Made by a program: the position numbers and the translations under genes | Notes under the pieces: model-generated | What the model saw: the letters and a program-made list of their open reading frames with translations, nothing else | What the model was told of the DNA's origin: nothing | Database searches by the model: none | Source: CAYRHS01 sp964424125 | GTDB lineage: Bacteria > Actinomycetota > Acidimicrobiia > IMCC26256 > JAOSJL01 | NCBI GenBank assembly: GCA_964424125.1 | Contig: CAYRHS010000020.1 | Coordinates: forward strand, 1 to 26,491 | Length of the DNA stretch: 26,491 nt | Reading direction: 5' to 3' | Part shown: piece after piece, positions 16,274 to 24,603 of the stretch | Numbering within the stretch: position 1 is the first letter of the stretch | Layout of the letters: each line of letters begins with the position of its first letter

Positions 16274-17068
16274 GTGGACACCACGACCGACTCGACCCGG
16301 CCGATCATCGTGCGCAGCCCGGCCGACGCGGCTGCGCTGGGAACCGTGCTGGGCGTCTGGGCGCACCCCGACGACGAAGTCTACCTCTCCGCGGAGCTGA
16401 TGGCGTTCGCGCGTGAAGCCGGCTCACGCGTCGTTGTCGTCACCGCAACCCTCGGCGAGCACGGCACCCCCGAACCAGAACGGCTGCCGCCACACGTGCT
16501 CCGCGAGATCCGCGCGGACGAGCACCGCGCCGCGCTCGCCGTGCTCGGCGTGGACGAAGCCCATGTGCTCGGCTACGAGGACGGCACGTGCGACGCCGCT
16601 TCTGAGGCTGAGGCCGTCGCGCGCATCGTTGCGATCATCGACGAGGTCCGCCCGGACACCATCGTCACGTTCGGCCCCGACGGCATGACCGGTCACCCCG
16701 ACCACCGGGCCGTGAGCGGCTGGACGACGGCCGCGGCCACCAACGCCGACTTCGCGGGCCGGCTCCTCTACGCCACCCAGACGGAGTCCTGGGTCGAACG
16801 CTTCCGTGACGTCCACGACCGCTTCGAGATCTTCGGCCCCGAGGGTCCGCCCTCGACCCCGGAGGACCGACTGGCGGTGTGGGTCGACCCGACGGACGAG
16901 GTGCTCGACCGCAAGCTCCATGCCCTCGGGGCCCACACGAGCCAGACCAGCGCCCTGATCGACGGGTTCGGCGGTCCGCTCTACCGGGAATGGGTCCGCG
17001 ACGAGTGGTTCGTCGAGCCGGACCGGGACGGCTCCGCACCGCACGAGACGCGTTCCCGCGCCCGCTGA
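16274..17068 (+). CDS. PIG-L deacetylase, mycothiol-conjugate-amidase type
   Basis: A 264-residue PIG-L/LmbE-fold zinc enzyme. The zinc and catalytic motif is AHPDDE (H31, D33, D34), with the second ligand block GHPDH (H141, D143, H144). The length and the TLGEHGTPE region resemble actinobacterial MshB/Mca-like enzymes, which cleave N-acetyl-glucosaminyl or mycothiol-conjugate amides; other PIG-L enzymes act on different N-acetyl sugars. The GTG start is set by proximity to the preceding stop, so the two genes are probably co-transcribed and perhaps linked to detoxification. Confidence 0.88.
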   Translation: MDTTTDSTRPIIVRSPADAAALGTVLGVWAHPDDEVYLSAELMAFAREAGSRVVVVTATLGEHGTPEPERLPPHVLREIRADEHRAALAVLGVDEAHVLGYEDGTCDAASEAEAVARIVAIIDEVRPDTIVTFGPDGMTGHPDHRAVSGWTTAAATNADFAGRLLYATQTESWVERFRDVHDRFEIFGPEGPPSTPEDRLAVWVDPTDEVLDRKLHALGAHTSQTSALIDGFGGPLYREWVRDEWFVEPDRDGSAPHETRSRAR

Positions 17069-17072
17069 ACGA

Positions 17073-17696
17073 TCACGTCGCCGAGTCGCTGGGGGCCAGG
17101 AGGAAGTTCTCGCGAGCCTCGAGGGCGGCAGCCGCACCGACCAGCATCGCCGCGAGCGGATCCGCCCACCACCAGTCGAGGGCGGCGTCGAGGGCGAGCG
17201 CGGCCAGCACGGACGCGGCCAGGAAGGCGTCGAGGAGCGTCATCCGTGCCTCCGCTCCGAGCGGCGTGTCACCGAGGTCACGGCCGACCGCAGCCTTCGC
17301 GCGCGCCAGGCCCAACATGACGAGGACGGTGACGGCAAGGTAGGCGATCCCGATCGGCGAGCCACCGGGTTGCGCGCCGGTTGCGAGCCGGATCGACGCC
17401 GCGGTCAGCAGGTACGCGGCCAGGATCGCGAAGGCAGCGGCCACGAGGCGGAGCGCCGGCGCAGGAGAGTGCGTTGCCGAATGCGTCCTGGTCCGCTCGA
17501 GGTGGCGGATGACGACGACCGACGCCCAGATCTCGACCAGGGAGTCGAAGCCGAACGCGACCAGCGCGAGCGATCCGGCCGCGACCCCCAGGCCGATCGT
17601 GACGAAGACCTCGACGGCGTTCCAGGCGATCGTCGTCCATTCGAGGCGCAGCGCGCGGCGGAGCCCGTCCGCGATCGTCCGGTCCCCGGGATGCAC
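17073..17696 (-). CDS. Short CDF/TMEM163-type cation transporter
   Basis: A 207-residue membrane protein with about six hydrophobic helices. AFGFDSLVEIWASVVVIRHL and WWWADPLAAMLVG correspond to the metal-site helices 2 and 5 of cation diffusion facilitators (D-S-x-x-E and D-x-x-x-A-D). The C-terminal cytoplasmic domain of classical CDF proteins is absent, a form seen in many actinobacterial cation-efflux proteins. The likely substrate is a divalent metal such as zinc. The GTG at 17696 is chosen because translation further upstream is Arg-rich and antisense to the next gene. Confidence 0.85.
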   Translation of the reverse strand: MHPGDRTIADGLRRALRLEWTTIAWNAVEVFVTIGLGVAAGSLALVAFGFDSLVEIWASVVVIRHLERTRTHSATHSPAPALRLVAAAFAILAAYLLTAASIRLATGAQPGGSPIGIAYLAVTVLVMLGLARAKAAVGRDLGDTPLGAEARMTLLDAFLAASVLAALALDAALDWWWADPLAAMLVGAAAALEARENFLLAPSDSAT

Positions 17697-17791
17697 GGGG
17701 CCACGGTAACCATCGGAGCGGGCGACGCCCCCAGCCCGGGACGCCACTACGCTGCAACCGACCGGAGGGGACGAACGGGGCAGGCCGGGCC

Positions 17792-19363
17792 GTGAACAGC
17801 ACGTACGTCCTTGCCGTCGATCTCGGCACCGGGGGGCCGAAGGTGGCCCTGGTCTCGACCGACGGTGAGATCGCCGGCTCCGAGTTCGTCGAGACCTCCC
17901 TCCACCTCCACCCCGGCGGCGGTGTGGAGCAGGACCCACTCGAGTGGTGGGACGCGATCCTCACCGGCGCCAAGCGGGTCCTCGCGCGGAGACTGGTCCC
18001 CGTCGACTCCATCATGGCCGTCGGCCTGACATCGCAGTGGTCGGGAACCGTCGCGGTGGACGGCGCGGGCAAGCCGCTGATGAACGCGCTGATCTGGATG
18101 GACACGCGAGGCAGTCGCTACATCCCCGAGATCACCGGCGGCCCGCTCGCCGTCCAGGGCTACGACGTCCGCAAGCTCCCGCGCTGGATCCGCCTCACCG
18201 GCGGCGCACCCGGCCACGCCGGCAAGGACCCCACCGCGCACATCCTCTACCTCCGCCACGAGCGCCCCGAGATCTACGACGCGGCCGAGCTGTTCCTCGA
18301 GCCGGTCGACTACCTGGGCTTCCGCCTCACGGGCCGCACGGCGGCGTCGTTCGACTCGATCACCGCGCACTGGGTCACCGACAACCGCGATCTCACGAAC
18401 GTCCGCTACGACGACCAGCTGCTCGAGTGGTCGGGACTCGACCGAGCCCGGCTGCCCGATCTGCGCCCGACGAACAGCATCCTCGGCCCGCTCGACGACG
18501 ACGTCGCCCGCGAGCTGGGCCTCCGCAACGACGTGCCGGTGGTCATGGGGACGGGCGACGTGCACTCCGCCGCGGTCGGCTCGGGCGCGGTGGGCGACTT
18601 CGAGGGCCACCTCTACATCGGCACGTCGTCGTGGGTGACCTGCCACGTCCCGTTCAAGCGCACCGACCTCGTCCGCAGCATCGCCACCATCCCCTCGGCG
18701 ATCCCCGGGCGGTACCTCGTCGCCGACGAGCAGGAGTGCGCGGGTGTGTGCCTGACCTTTCTGCGCGACAACGTCTTCTTCGCCGACGACGAGCTCACGA
18801 CCGGTCGGCCCCACGACGCCTACCAGGCGTTCGACCGGGTCGCCGCGGAGGCGCCCGCGGGAAGCGACGGGGTGATCTTCACCCCGTGGCTCCAGGGCGA
18901 GCGCACCCCCGTGGAGGACGCCGACGTCCGGGGCGGCTTCTTCAACCTGTCGCTGCGCACGACGCGCACACACCTCGTGCGGGCGGTGCTCGAGGGCGTC
19001 GCCTACAACTCGCGCTGGCTCCTCCAGGCCGTCGAGAAGCTCACCCGGCGGCGCCTCGACCCGCTCAACTTCGTCGGCGGCGGCGCCAACTCGGACCTGT
19101 GGGCCCAGATCCACGCCGACGTGCTCGGACGTACCGTCCGCCAGGTCGAGGACCCGATCCAGGCCAACGTCCGGGGCGCGGCCTTCCTGGCCGCGATGGC
19201 GCTCGGACATCTCCGCGTCGGGGACATCCGGTCCCGGGTCCCGATCCGCAAGACCTTCACGCCCAACCCCGAGCACCGCGCACGCTACGACGAGCTCTTC
19301 GGCGAGTTCACCAAGCTCTACAAGCAGAACAAGAAGACGTACCGGCGGTTGAACCGGCGATGA
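17792..19363 (+). CDS. FGGY-family carbohydrate kinase
   Basis: A 523-residue FGGY kinase. The N-terminal phosphate-binding strand is VLAVDLGTGGPKVAL; the middle has LTSQWSGTVAVD, NALIWMDTR and PVVMGTGDVHSAAVGSG; the C-terminal nucleotide lobe has YIGTSSWVTCHV and NFVGGGANSDLW. Family enzymes phosphorylate sugars or polyols such as xylulose, glycerol or ribitol. It looks XylB-like, but the substrate cannot be read off. It is the first gene of a six-gene run and lies 43 bases before a sphingosine-phosphate-lyase homologue. The lyase needs a phosphorylated substrate, so this kinase might make it, although known FGGY kinases do not act on lipids. Confidence 0.9.
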   Translation: MNSTYVLAVDLGTGGPKVALVSTDGEIAGSEFVETSLHLHPGGGVEQDPLEWWDAILTGAKRVLARRLVPVDSIMAVGLTSQWSGTVAVDGAGKPLMNALIWMDTRGSRYIPEITGGPLAVQGYDVRKLPRWIRLTGGAPGHAGKDPTAHILYLRHERPEIYDAAELFLEPVDYLGFRLTGRTAASFDSITAHWVTDNRDLTNVRYDDQLLEWSGLDRARLPDLRPTNSILGPLDDDVARELGLRNDVPVVMGTGDVHSAAVGSGAVGDFEGHLYIGTSSWVTCHVPFKRTDLVRSIATIPSAIPGRYLVADEQECAGVCLTFLRDNVFFADDELTTGRPHDAYQAFDRVAAEAPAGSDGVIFTPWLQGERTPVEDADVRGGFFNLSLRTTRTHLVRAVLEGVAYNSRWLLQAVEKLTRRRLDPLNFVGGGANSDLWAQIHADVLGRTVRQVEDPIQANVRGAAFLAAMALGHLRVGDIRSRVPIRKTFTPNPEHRARYDELFGEFTKLYKQNKKTYRRLNRR

Positions 19364-19406
19364 GCCGACCGCAGGACACGCGACCGACCAGACCGGGAGA
19401 ACGCTG

Positions 19407-20816
19407 ATGGAACCGAGCGACCTGGACGTCGTCCTCGACCTGCTGGAAGCGTCCCTCAAGCCCTACCGCGAGCAGTTCCCGACCTACTCACGTCTACCCG
19501 AGCACGGCCGGCCCCGCGCCGAGGTGCTCGACGAGATGCGGGAGCTGACCGAACAGGAACGGGCGGCCTGGCACGAGGGTCACGTGTCCGGCGCCGTCTA
19601 CCACGGCGACGACGAGCACATCGAGTTCCTCAACGAAGTGTACGCCCTGAACTCGCAAGTCAATCCCCTGCACGCCGACTTGTGGCCCAGCGCGACGAAG
19701 TACGAGGCCGAGATCGCGGCGATGACCGCGGCGATGCTCGGTGGGGGGACGCCCGGGGCCGAGCAGGTGTGCGGCACGGTGTCCTCGGGCGGGACCGAGA
19801 GCATCCTCCTCACCATGCTCGCCTACCGCGACCGCGCCCGGCAGGAGCGAGAGATCGCGAACCCGCACATCGTTGTCCCGTCGACCGCGCACGCTGCGTT
19901 CGACAAGGCGGCCCGGTACTTTGATCTCGGCATCACCCGCGTGCCGGTCGGCGCCGACTACCTCGCAGACGTGGCCGCCACCGAAGACGCCATCACCGAC
20001 GACACCGTCGCGCTCGTCGGCTCGGCGCCGAACTTCCCGCACGGTCTCGTCGACCCGATCGAGGACCTCTCGGAGCTCGCGCGCGCGCGGGGCATCGGGT
20101 TCCACACCGACGCCTGCCTGGGCGGGTTCCTGCTCCCCTGGGCCGAGCGGCTCGGCGCCAAAGTCCCGGCGTTCGACTTCCGGCTCCCGGGGGTCACGTC
20201 GATGTCGGCCGACACGCACAAGTTCGGCTACGCGGCGAAGGGCACGTCCGTCGTCCTCTACCGGGACCGCGACCTGCGCCGCTACCAGTACTTCCGCACG
20301 GCCGAGTGGTCGGGCGGCCTCTATCTCTCCCCGACGTTCGCGGGGAGCCGCCCGGGCGCGCTCTCGGCCGAGTGTTGGGCGGCCATGGTCGCGATGGGCG
20401 AGGACGGGTATCTCGCGGCGACGCGCAAGATCCTGGACGTGGCGGAGACGATTCGCGCCGGGATCACCGCGATCCCCGAGCTGGAGATCATCGGCGACCC
20501 TCTGTGGGTGATCGCGTTCCGCTCCGACGCGCTCGACGTGTACCGCGTGATGGACCACATGAGCGGGCGCGGATGGAGCTTGAACGGCCTCCAGCTCCCG
20601 CCCGCGGTGCACATCTGCGTGACGCTGCGCCACACCCAGCCGGGGGTCCCCGAGCGCTTCGTCGCGGACCTCGAGGCGGCGGTCGCCCAAGCGCGCGGCG
20701 AACCCGACACGAACGGCGCGATGGCGCCGGTGTACGGCATGGCCGAGCGGGTCGAGACCCGCGGGACCGTCGAGGAGCTGCTCGAGCGCTACACCGACCT
20801 GCTCTTCAAGGTCTGA
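19407..20816 (+). CDS. Sphingosine-1-phosphate-lyase-like PLP enzyme
   Basis: A 469-residue group-II PLP lyase that aligns, from memory, end to end with the soluble part of human SGPL1. Shared blocks include HVSGAVYHGDDE, NPLHADLWP, SSGGTESILL, TAHAAFDKAARYF, PNFPHGLVDPI, DACLGGFLLPW, SADTHKFGYAAKGTS with PLP-lysine K272, GGLYLSPTFAGSRPG and a C-terminal YGMAE. The N-terminal membrane segment of the eukaryotic enzyme is absent, as in bacterial SPLs. Expected reaction: retro-aldol cleavage of a phosphorylated 2-amino-3-hydroxy base to an aldehyde plus phosphoethanolamine. A close relative acting on another amino-alcohol phosphate is possible. A KDSR-like SDR starts 21 bases after it. Confidence 0.9.
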   Translation: MEPSDLDVVLDLLEASLKPYREQFPTYSRLPEHGRPRAEVLDEMRELTEQERAAWHEGHVSGAVYHGDDEHIEFLNEVYALNSQVNPLHADLWPSATKYEAEIAAMTAAMLGGGTPGAEQVCGTVSSGGTESILLTMLAYRDRARQEREIANPHIVVPSTAHAAFDKAARYFDLGITRVPVGADYLADVAATEDAITDDTVALVGSAPNFPHGLVDPIEDLSELARARGIGFHTDACLGGFLLPWAERLGAKVPAFDFRLPGVTSMSADTHKFGYAAKGTSVVLYRDRDLRRYQYFRTAEWSGGLYLSPTFAGSRPGALSAECWAAMVAMGEDGYLAATRKILDVAETIRAGITAIPELEIIGDPLWVIAFRSDALDVYRVMDHMSGRGWSLNGLQLPPAVHICVTLRHTQPGVPERFVADLEAAVAQARGEPDTNGAMAPVYGMAERVETRGTVEELLERYTDLLFKV

Positions 20817-20837
20817 GGTCCGCGTGAGGATCGTGCC

Positions 20838-21647
20838 ATGACCGACCTGACCGGCGCGCACGCAGTGGTGACGGGTGGATCGAGCGGCATCGGGCGGGCC
20901 ACGGCCGTGCTGCTCGTCGAACGGGGCGCCCGCGTCTCGCTCGTCGCGCGAGGGCACGAGCGGCTCGACGAAACCGCCGCGGAGCTAGGCGTCGCGGGCG
21001 GCCGGGTCGCGACCGCGCCCGCCGACGTCGCCGACGCCGGGGCGGTCGTCGCCGCCATGGAGGCGCTGACCGCGGAGATGGGGCCGTGCGACGTCCTCGT
21101 CGCGTCAGCGGGCCGGTCGCGTCCGGGCCACTTCGAGCAACTGGACGACGAGGTCTTCCACCGGCTCATGGCGGTCAACTACTTCGGCACCCTGAACGCG
21201 ATCCGCGCGGTGGTGCCGTCGATGATCGAGCGCGGCCGGGGCAGCATCGTCGGCGTCTCCTCGGCTGCGGGCCTGATCGGCGTGTTCGGGTTCGCCGCCT
21301 ACACGCCGACGAAGTTCGCGGTGCGGGGGCTGCTGGAGACGCTGCGGGCCGAGCTCGCGCCGCACGGCATCCACGTCGGCTGTGCGTTCCCACCCGACGT
21401 CGACACACCCATGCTCGCGGACGAGAACCGGTTCAAGCCCGAGGAGACCAAGGCCATCTCCGCCGCGATCCGACCGATCTCCGCCGAGCGGGTCGCGGCC
21501 AGCATCGTGCGCGGCATCGAGCAGCGTCGGTTCTCGATCATCCCTGACTGGCAGACCCGGCTCCTCGCCCGCACGGCGGGCCTCGTGCCCGAGGCCTTCG
21601 CCTACTCGTTCGACCGCACGGCGCGCCGAGCCCGCGCGGGCCGTTGA
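20838..21647 (+). CDS. 3-ketodihydrosphingosine-reductase-like SDR
   Basis: A 269-residue classical SDR whose sequence tracks KDSR/TSC10 rather than generic SDRs. NADP site: TGGSSGIG (residues 12-19) with LVAR after strand 2. Catalytic residues: S142 and Y155-x3-K159 (YTPTKFAVRGLLE). KDSR-type blocks are RLMAVNYFGT, VSSAAGLIGVFGFAAY, AFPPDVDTPMLADENR and FKPEET. Known KDSRs reduce 3-ketosphinganine to sphinganine with NADPH. The C-terminal membrane helices of the eukaryotic protein are not evident. Its place directly after an SPL-like lyase supports action on sphingoid-type bases, in either direction. Confidence 0.88.
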   Translation: MTDLTGAHAVVTGGSSGIGRATAVLLVERGARVSLVARGHERLDETAAELGVAGGRVATAPADVADAGAVVAAMEALTAEMGPCDVLVASAGRSRPGHFEQLDDEVFHRLMAVNYFGTLNAIRAVVPSMIERGRGSIVGVSSAAGLIGVFGFAAYTPTKFAVRGLLETLRAELAPHGIHVGCAFPPDVDTPMLADENRFKPEETKAISAAIRPISAERVAASIVRGIEQRRFSIIPDWQTRLLARTAGLVPEAFAYSFDRTARRARAGR

Positions 21648-21688
21648 CGGTCGCTAGCGTCTGCAACCCGATCGGAGAAAGAGCGGAC

Positions 21689-22465
21689 ATGGGAAGACTC
21701 GACGGGAAGGTGGCGCTCGTCACCGGCGCCGGCGGCGGAATCGGAGGTGCGATGGCCCGGCTCTTCGCCGCCGAGGGTGCCCGGGCCGTCGTCGCCGACG
21801 CGGCCGAGGCCGCGGGTGCCGCGACCGTCGCGGCGATCGAGTCGGACGGAGGTCAGGCGGCGTTCGTCCGCGCCGACGTCTCACGCGCGGCCGACGTCGA
21901 GGCGATGGTGCGCTTCGCGACCGACACCTTCGGCGGCCTCCAGGTGCTCTGCAACAACGCGGGCATCTTTCCCGCCGACGACGGCGGCGTCGTCGAGACG
22001 CCCGAGGACGTGTGGGACCAGGTGATCGCGGTCAACCTGAAGGGCGTCTGGCTCGGGTGCAAGTACGGGATCCCGGCGCTGCTCGGCTCGGGCGGCGGCG
22101 CGATCGTCAACACCGCGTCGTTCGTGGCGCTCATGGGCGCGGCCACGCCCCAGATCGCGTACACCGCGAGCAAGGGCGGCGTCCTCTCGATGACCCGAGA
22201 GGTGGCGGTCGAGTACGCCCGCAGCGGCATCCGCGCCAACGCGCTCTGCCCGGGCCCGATCGAGACGCCGCTGCTGGCCGAGCTCATGGCCGATCCGGCA
22301 CGGCGTGAGCGGCGCCTGGTCCACATCCCGATCGGGCGCCTCGGGCAGGCGGACGAGGTCGCCCGGGCCGCGCTCTGGCTCGCGTCGGACGAGTCCTCGC
22401 TCATCACCGGCGCGGCGCTCGTTGCCGACGGCGGGATCACCGCCGCCTACACGACCCCCGAGTAG
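21689..22465 (+). CDS. SDR-family oxidoreductase
   Basis: A 258-residue classical SDR: TGAGGGIGG (residues 12-20), NNAG motif, and YTASKGG with Y158 and K162. VADAAEAAG after strand 2, with an Asp in the specificity position, suggests NAD rather than NADP. The C-terminal NALCPGPIETPLL and VADGGITAAYT are standard. The ATG at 21689 has GAGAAAGAG upstream and is preferred over a TTG at 21644. It lies 10 bases before a gamma-glutamylamide synthetase homologue, so it may oxidise an alcohol intermediate of that pathway. The substrate is unproven. Confidence 0.9.
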   Translation: MGRLDGKVALVTGAGGGIGGAMARLFAAEGARAVVADAAEAAGAATVAAIESDGGQAAFVRADVSRAADVEAMVRFATDTFGGLQVLCNNAGIFPADDGGVVETPEDVWDQVIAVNLKGVWLGCKYGIPALLGSGGGAIVNTASFVALMGAATPQIAYTASKGGVLSMTREVAVEYARSGIRANALCPGPIETPLLAELMADPARRERRLVHIPIGRLGQADEVARAALWLASDESSLITGAALVADGGITAAYTTPE

Positions 22466-22475
22466 CGCGACACGC

Positions 22476-23840
22476 ATGGACCTCGATCGCTGCACCGAGC
22501 TGATCCGGGCGGGCGAGATCGACACCGTGCTCGTGGCGTTCCCCGACCTGCAGGGTCGCCTCATGGGCAAGCGGGTCACCGGGCACTTCTTCCTCGACAA
22601 CGTCGTCGGCGGCGACGGCGGGATCCACGCCTGCGACTACCTGCTCGCGGTCGACGTCGAGATGACCCCGCTCCCCGGCTACCGGTTCACGAGCTGGGAG
22701 ACCGGCTACGGCGACTGCAAGGCCGTTCCCGACGTCGCGACCCTGCGCACGGTCCCGTGGCTGGAGAAGACGGCGCTCGTGCTCTGCGACCTCGTGGACG
22801 AGGAGGCGGGGGCGCCGATCGACGTGTCGCCGCGACGGATCCTCCAGCGCCAGATCGATCGTGCCCGCGACCGCGGCTACTCGGTGAAGATCGGCTCGGA
22901 GCTCGAGTTCTACCTCTTCGAGGAGTCCTACGAGGAGGCCGCGTTCAAGCGCTACTCGGATCTCACGCCCCACGCGGCCTACATCGAGGACTACCACATC
23001 CTCCAGACGACCAAGGACGAGTACCTGATCCGCCAGATCCGCAACGGCATGGACGGCGCGGAGATCCCGGTCGAGTTCTCCAAGGGAGAAGCCGGGCGCG
23101 GGCAGCACGAGATCAACCTCGTGTACGCGGACGCGCTGGAGATGGCCGACCGCCACACCATCTACAAGAACGGCGCCAAGGAGATCGCGGCGCTCAACGA
23201 CCGGGCGATCAGCTTCATGGCGAAGTGGTCCATGGCCGAGGGCGGCTCGTCCTGCCACCTGCACTCGAGCCTGTGGGACTCGGCCGGCGAGGAGCCACTG
23301 GCGTGGGACGGCGCGGCCGCCGGCCATCTGCGCGAGCCGTTCCGCCACTACCTCGGCGGGTTGCTCGCCGCGACCCGCGAGCTCGCCTGGATGTACGCCC
23401 CGTACGTGAACTCCTACAAGCGATTCCAACCCGACTCGTGGGCGCCCACCGCGATCGTCTGGGCGCACGACAACCGCACCTGTGGGTACCGGACGGTGGG
23501 CCACGGTCCTTCCTTCCGGGTGGAGTCACGGATCCCGGGTGCCGACTGCAACCCCTACCTCGCGTTCGCGGCCACGATCGCCGCCGGGCTCCACGGCATC
23601 GAGCACGGGATCGATCCCGGCCCCTCGTTCGACGGGAACGCGTACGAGGCGACCGATGTCGCGCGGCTCCCCTCCACCCTCGCCGAGGCCGCCGACGAGC
23701 TGGCCGGAAGCAACCTCGCGGTCGAGGCCTTCGGCAGCGACGTGCACCACCACCTCGCGAACACGGCGCGCCAGGAATGGGTGCTCTCCAACCAGGCGGT
23801 CACCGACTGGGAGCTCGCCCGCTACTTCGAGCGGATGTGA
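22476..23840 (+). CDS. Glutamine-synthetase-like gamma-glutamylamide synthetase
   Basis: A 454-residue GS-fold ligase. It starts with a beta-grasp domain containing VLVAFPDLQGRLMGKR. The catalytic metal and substrate blocks follow: GSELEFYLFE (E142, E144), GQHEINL (E212), SSCHLHSSLW (H261, H263) and SFRVESRIPGADCNPYLAFAA. The adenylylation-tyrosine loop of GlnA1 is lacking. This set matches PuuA/GlnA3/GlnA4-type enzymes, which join glutamate to polyamines or ethanolamine with ATP. The PuuD-like hydrolase overlapping its 3' end strengthens that reading. In this operon the amine may derive from the lyase product. Substrate is inferred. Confidence 0.9.
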   Translation: MDLDRCTELIRAGEIDTVLVAFPDLQGRLMGKRVTGHFFLDNVVGGDGGIHACDYLLAVDVEMTPLPGYRFTSWETGYGDCKAVPDVATLRTVPWLEKTALVLCDLVDEEAGAPIDVSPRRILQRQIDRARDRGYSVKIGSELEFYLFEESYEEAAFKRYSDLTPHAAYIEDYHILQTTKDEYLIRQIRNGMDGAEIPVEFSKGEAGRGQHEINLVYADALEMADRHTIYKNGAKEIAALNDRAISFMAKWSMAEGGSSCHLHSSLWDSAGEEPLAWDGAAAGHLREPFRHYLGGLLAATRELAWMYAPYVNSYKRFQPDSWAPTAIVWAHDNRTCGYRTVGHGPSFRVESRIPGADCNPYLAFAATIAAGLHGIEHGIDPGPSFDGNAYEATDVARLPSTLAEAADELAGSNLAVEAFGSDVHHHLANTARQEWVLSNQAVTDWELARYFERM

Positions 23841-24592
23841 CGGACCCGCCCGCGATGCGTCCACTCGTCGCCGTGAGCGGCAAGCGGTTGGCGATCGGCC
23901 GGGTCGAGGGCTGGCGCGAGCCCGCGTGCGCCACCCCCACCTACTACCTGGAGGCGCTCGGGCGGGCAGGTGCCCAGGGCGCGCTCCTGCTCCCGGTGCC
24001 GCTCGACACGGACGAGGCGAAGCGGGTCCTGGCCCGCTTCGACGGTCTGGTGCTCACCGGGGGCGACGACCTCGACCCCGCCACCTACGGCCAGCAACCG
24101 CACCCCGAGCTCCTGCCCGTCGACGCGGACGCCGACGCGTTCGAACTCGCGCTGATTCGCGCCGCGATCGACCACCACGTACCGACGCTCGCGATCTGCC
24201 GCGGCGTGCAGGTGCTCAACGTCGCGCTCGGCGGTTCGCTGGACCAGCACATCACCGGGCGCGAGGGGCTCATCAACCACGGGGTCCCCCACGTCGGCGG
24301 GGCCATGCACGACGTGCGGATCGAGCCCGGCTCGAAGCTCGCAACCGCGATGGGGACCCTCTCGCCGGCGTGTCACTCGCACCACCACCAGGCCCTCGAC
24401 CGCATCGGCGAGGGCCTCCGGCCGGTGGCCTGGGCCGAGGACGGGATCGTGGAGGGGCTCGAGCTCGACGACGGCTGGATCGTGGGCGTCCAGTGGCATC
24501 CGGAGGACACCGCGGCCCGGGACCCCGACCAGCAACGGCTCTTCGACTCCTTCGTGGAGCAGACCGCGGCCGCACGCACCTCGACCCGGTAG
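23837..24592 (+). CDS. PuuD-like gamma-glutamyl-amide hydrolase (class I GATase fold)
   Basis: A 251-residue peptidase C26-type glutamine amidotransferase-like hydrolase. The nucleophile elbow is AICRGVQVLNVALGG (C121), preceded by VLTGGDDLDPATYG; the catalytic pair is VQWHPED (H221, E223). The HSHHHQ block is typical of the PuuD family, which splits gamma-glutamyl amides to release glutamate. The GTG at 23837 overlaps the previous stop by four bases (GTGA), implying coupling; the ATG at 23855 is the other possible start (245 residues). It is the last gene of the operon, with only 11 bases to the convergent next gene. Confidence 0.9.
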   Translation: MTDPPAMRPLVAVSGKRLAIGRVEGWREPACATPTYYLEALGRAGAQGALLLPVPLDTDEAKRVLARFDGLVLTGGDDLDPATYGQQPHPELLPVDADADAFELALIRAAIDHHVPTLAICRGVQVLNVALGGSLDQHITGREGLINHGVPHVGGAMHDVRIEPGSKLATAMGTLSPACHSHHHQALDRIGEGLRPVAWAEDGIVEGLELDDGWIVGVQWHPEDTAARDPDQQRLFDSFVEQTAAARTSTR

Positions 24593-24603
24593 GGCGCGCG
24601 CGA

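Noticed and set aside
17747..19459. 570-codon minus-strand open frame opposite the FGGY kinase
   Set aside because: It has no domain, while the plus strand encodes a full kinase with all motifs. It is an antisense shadow.
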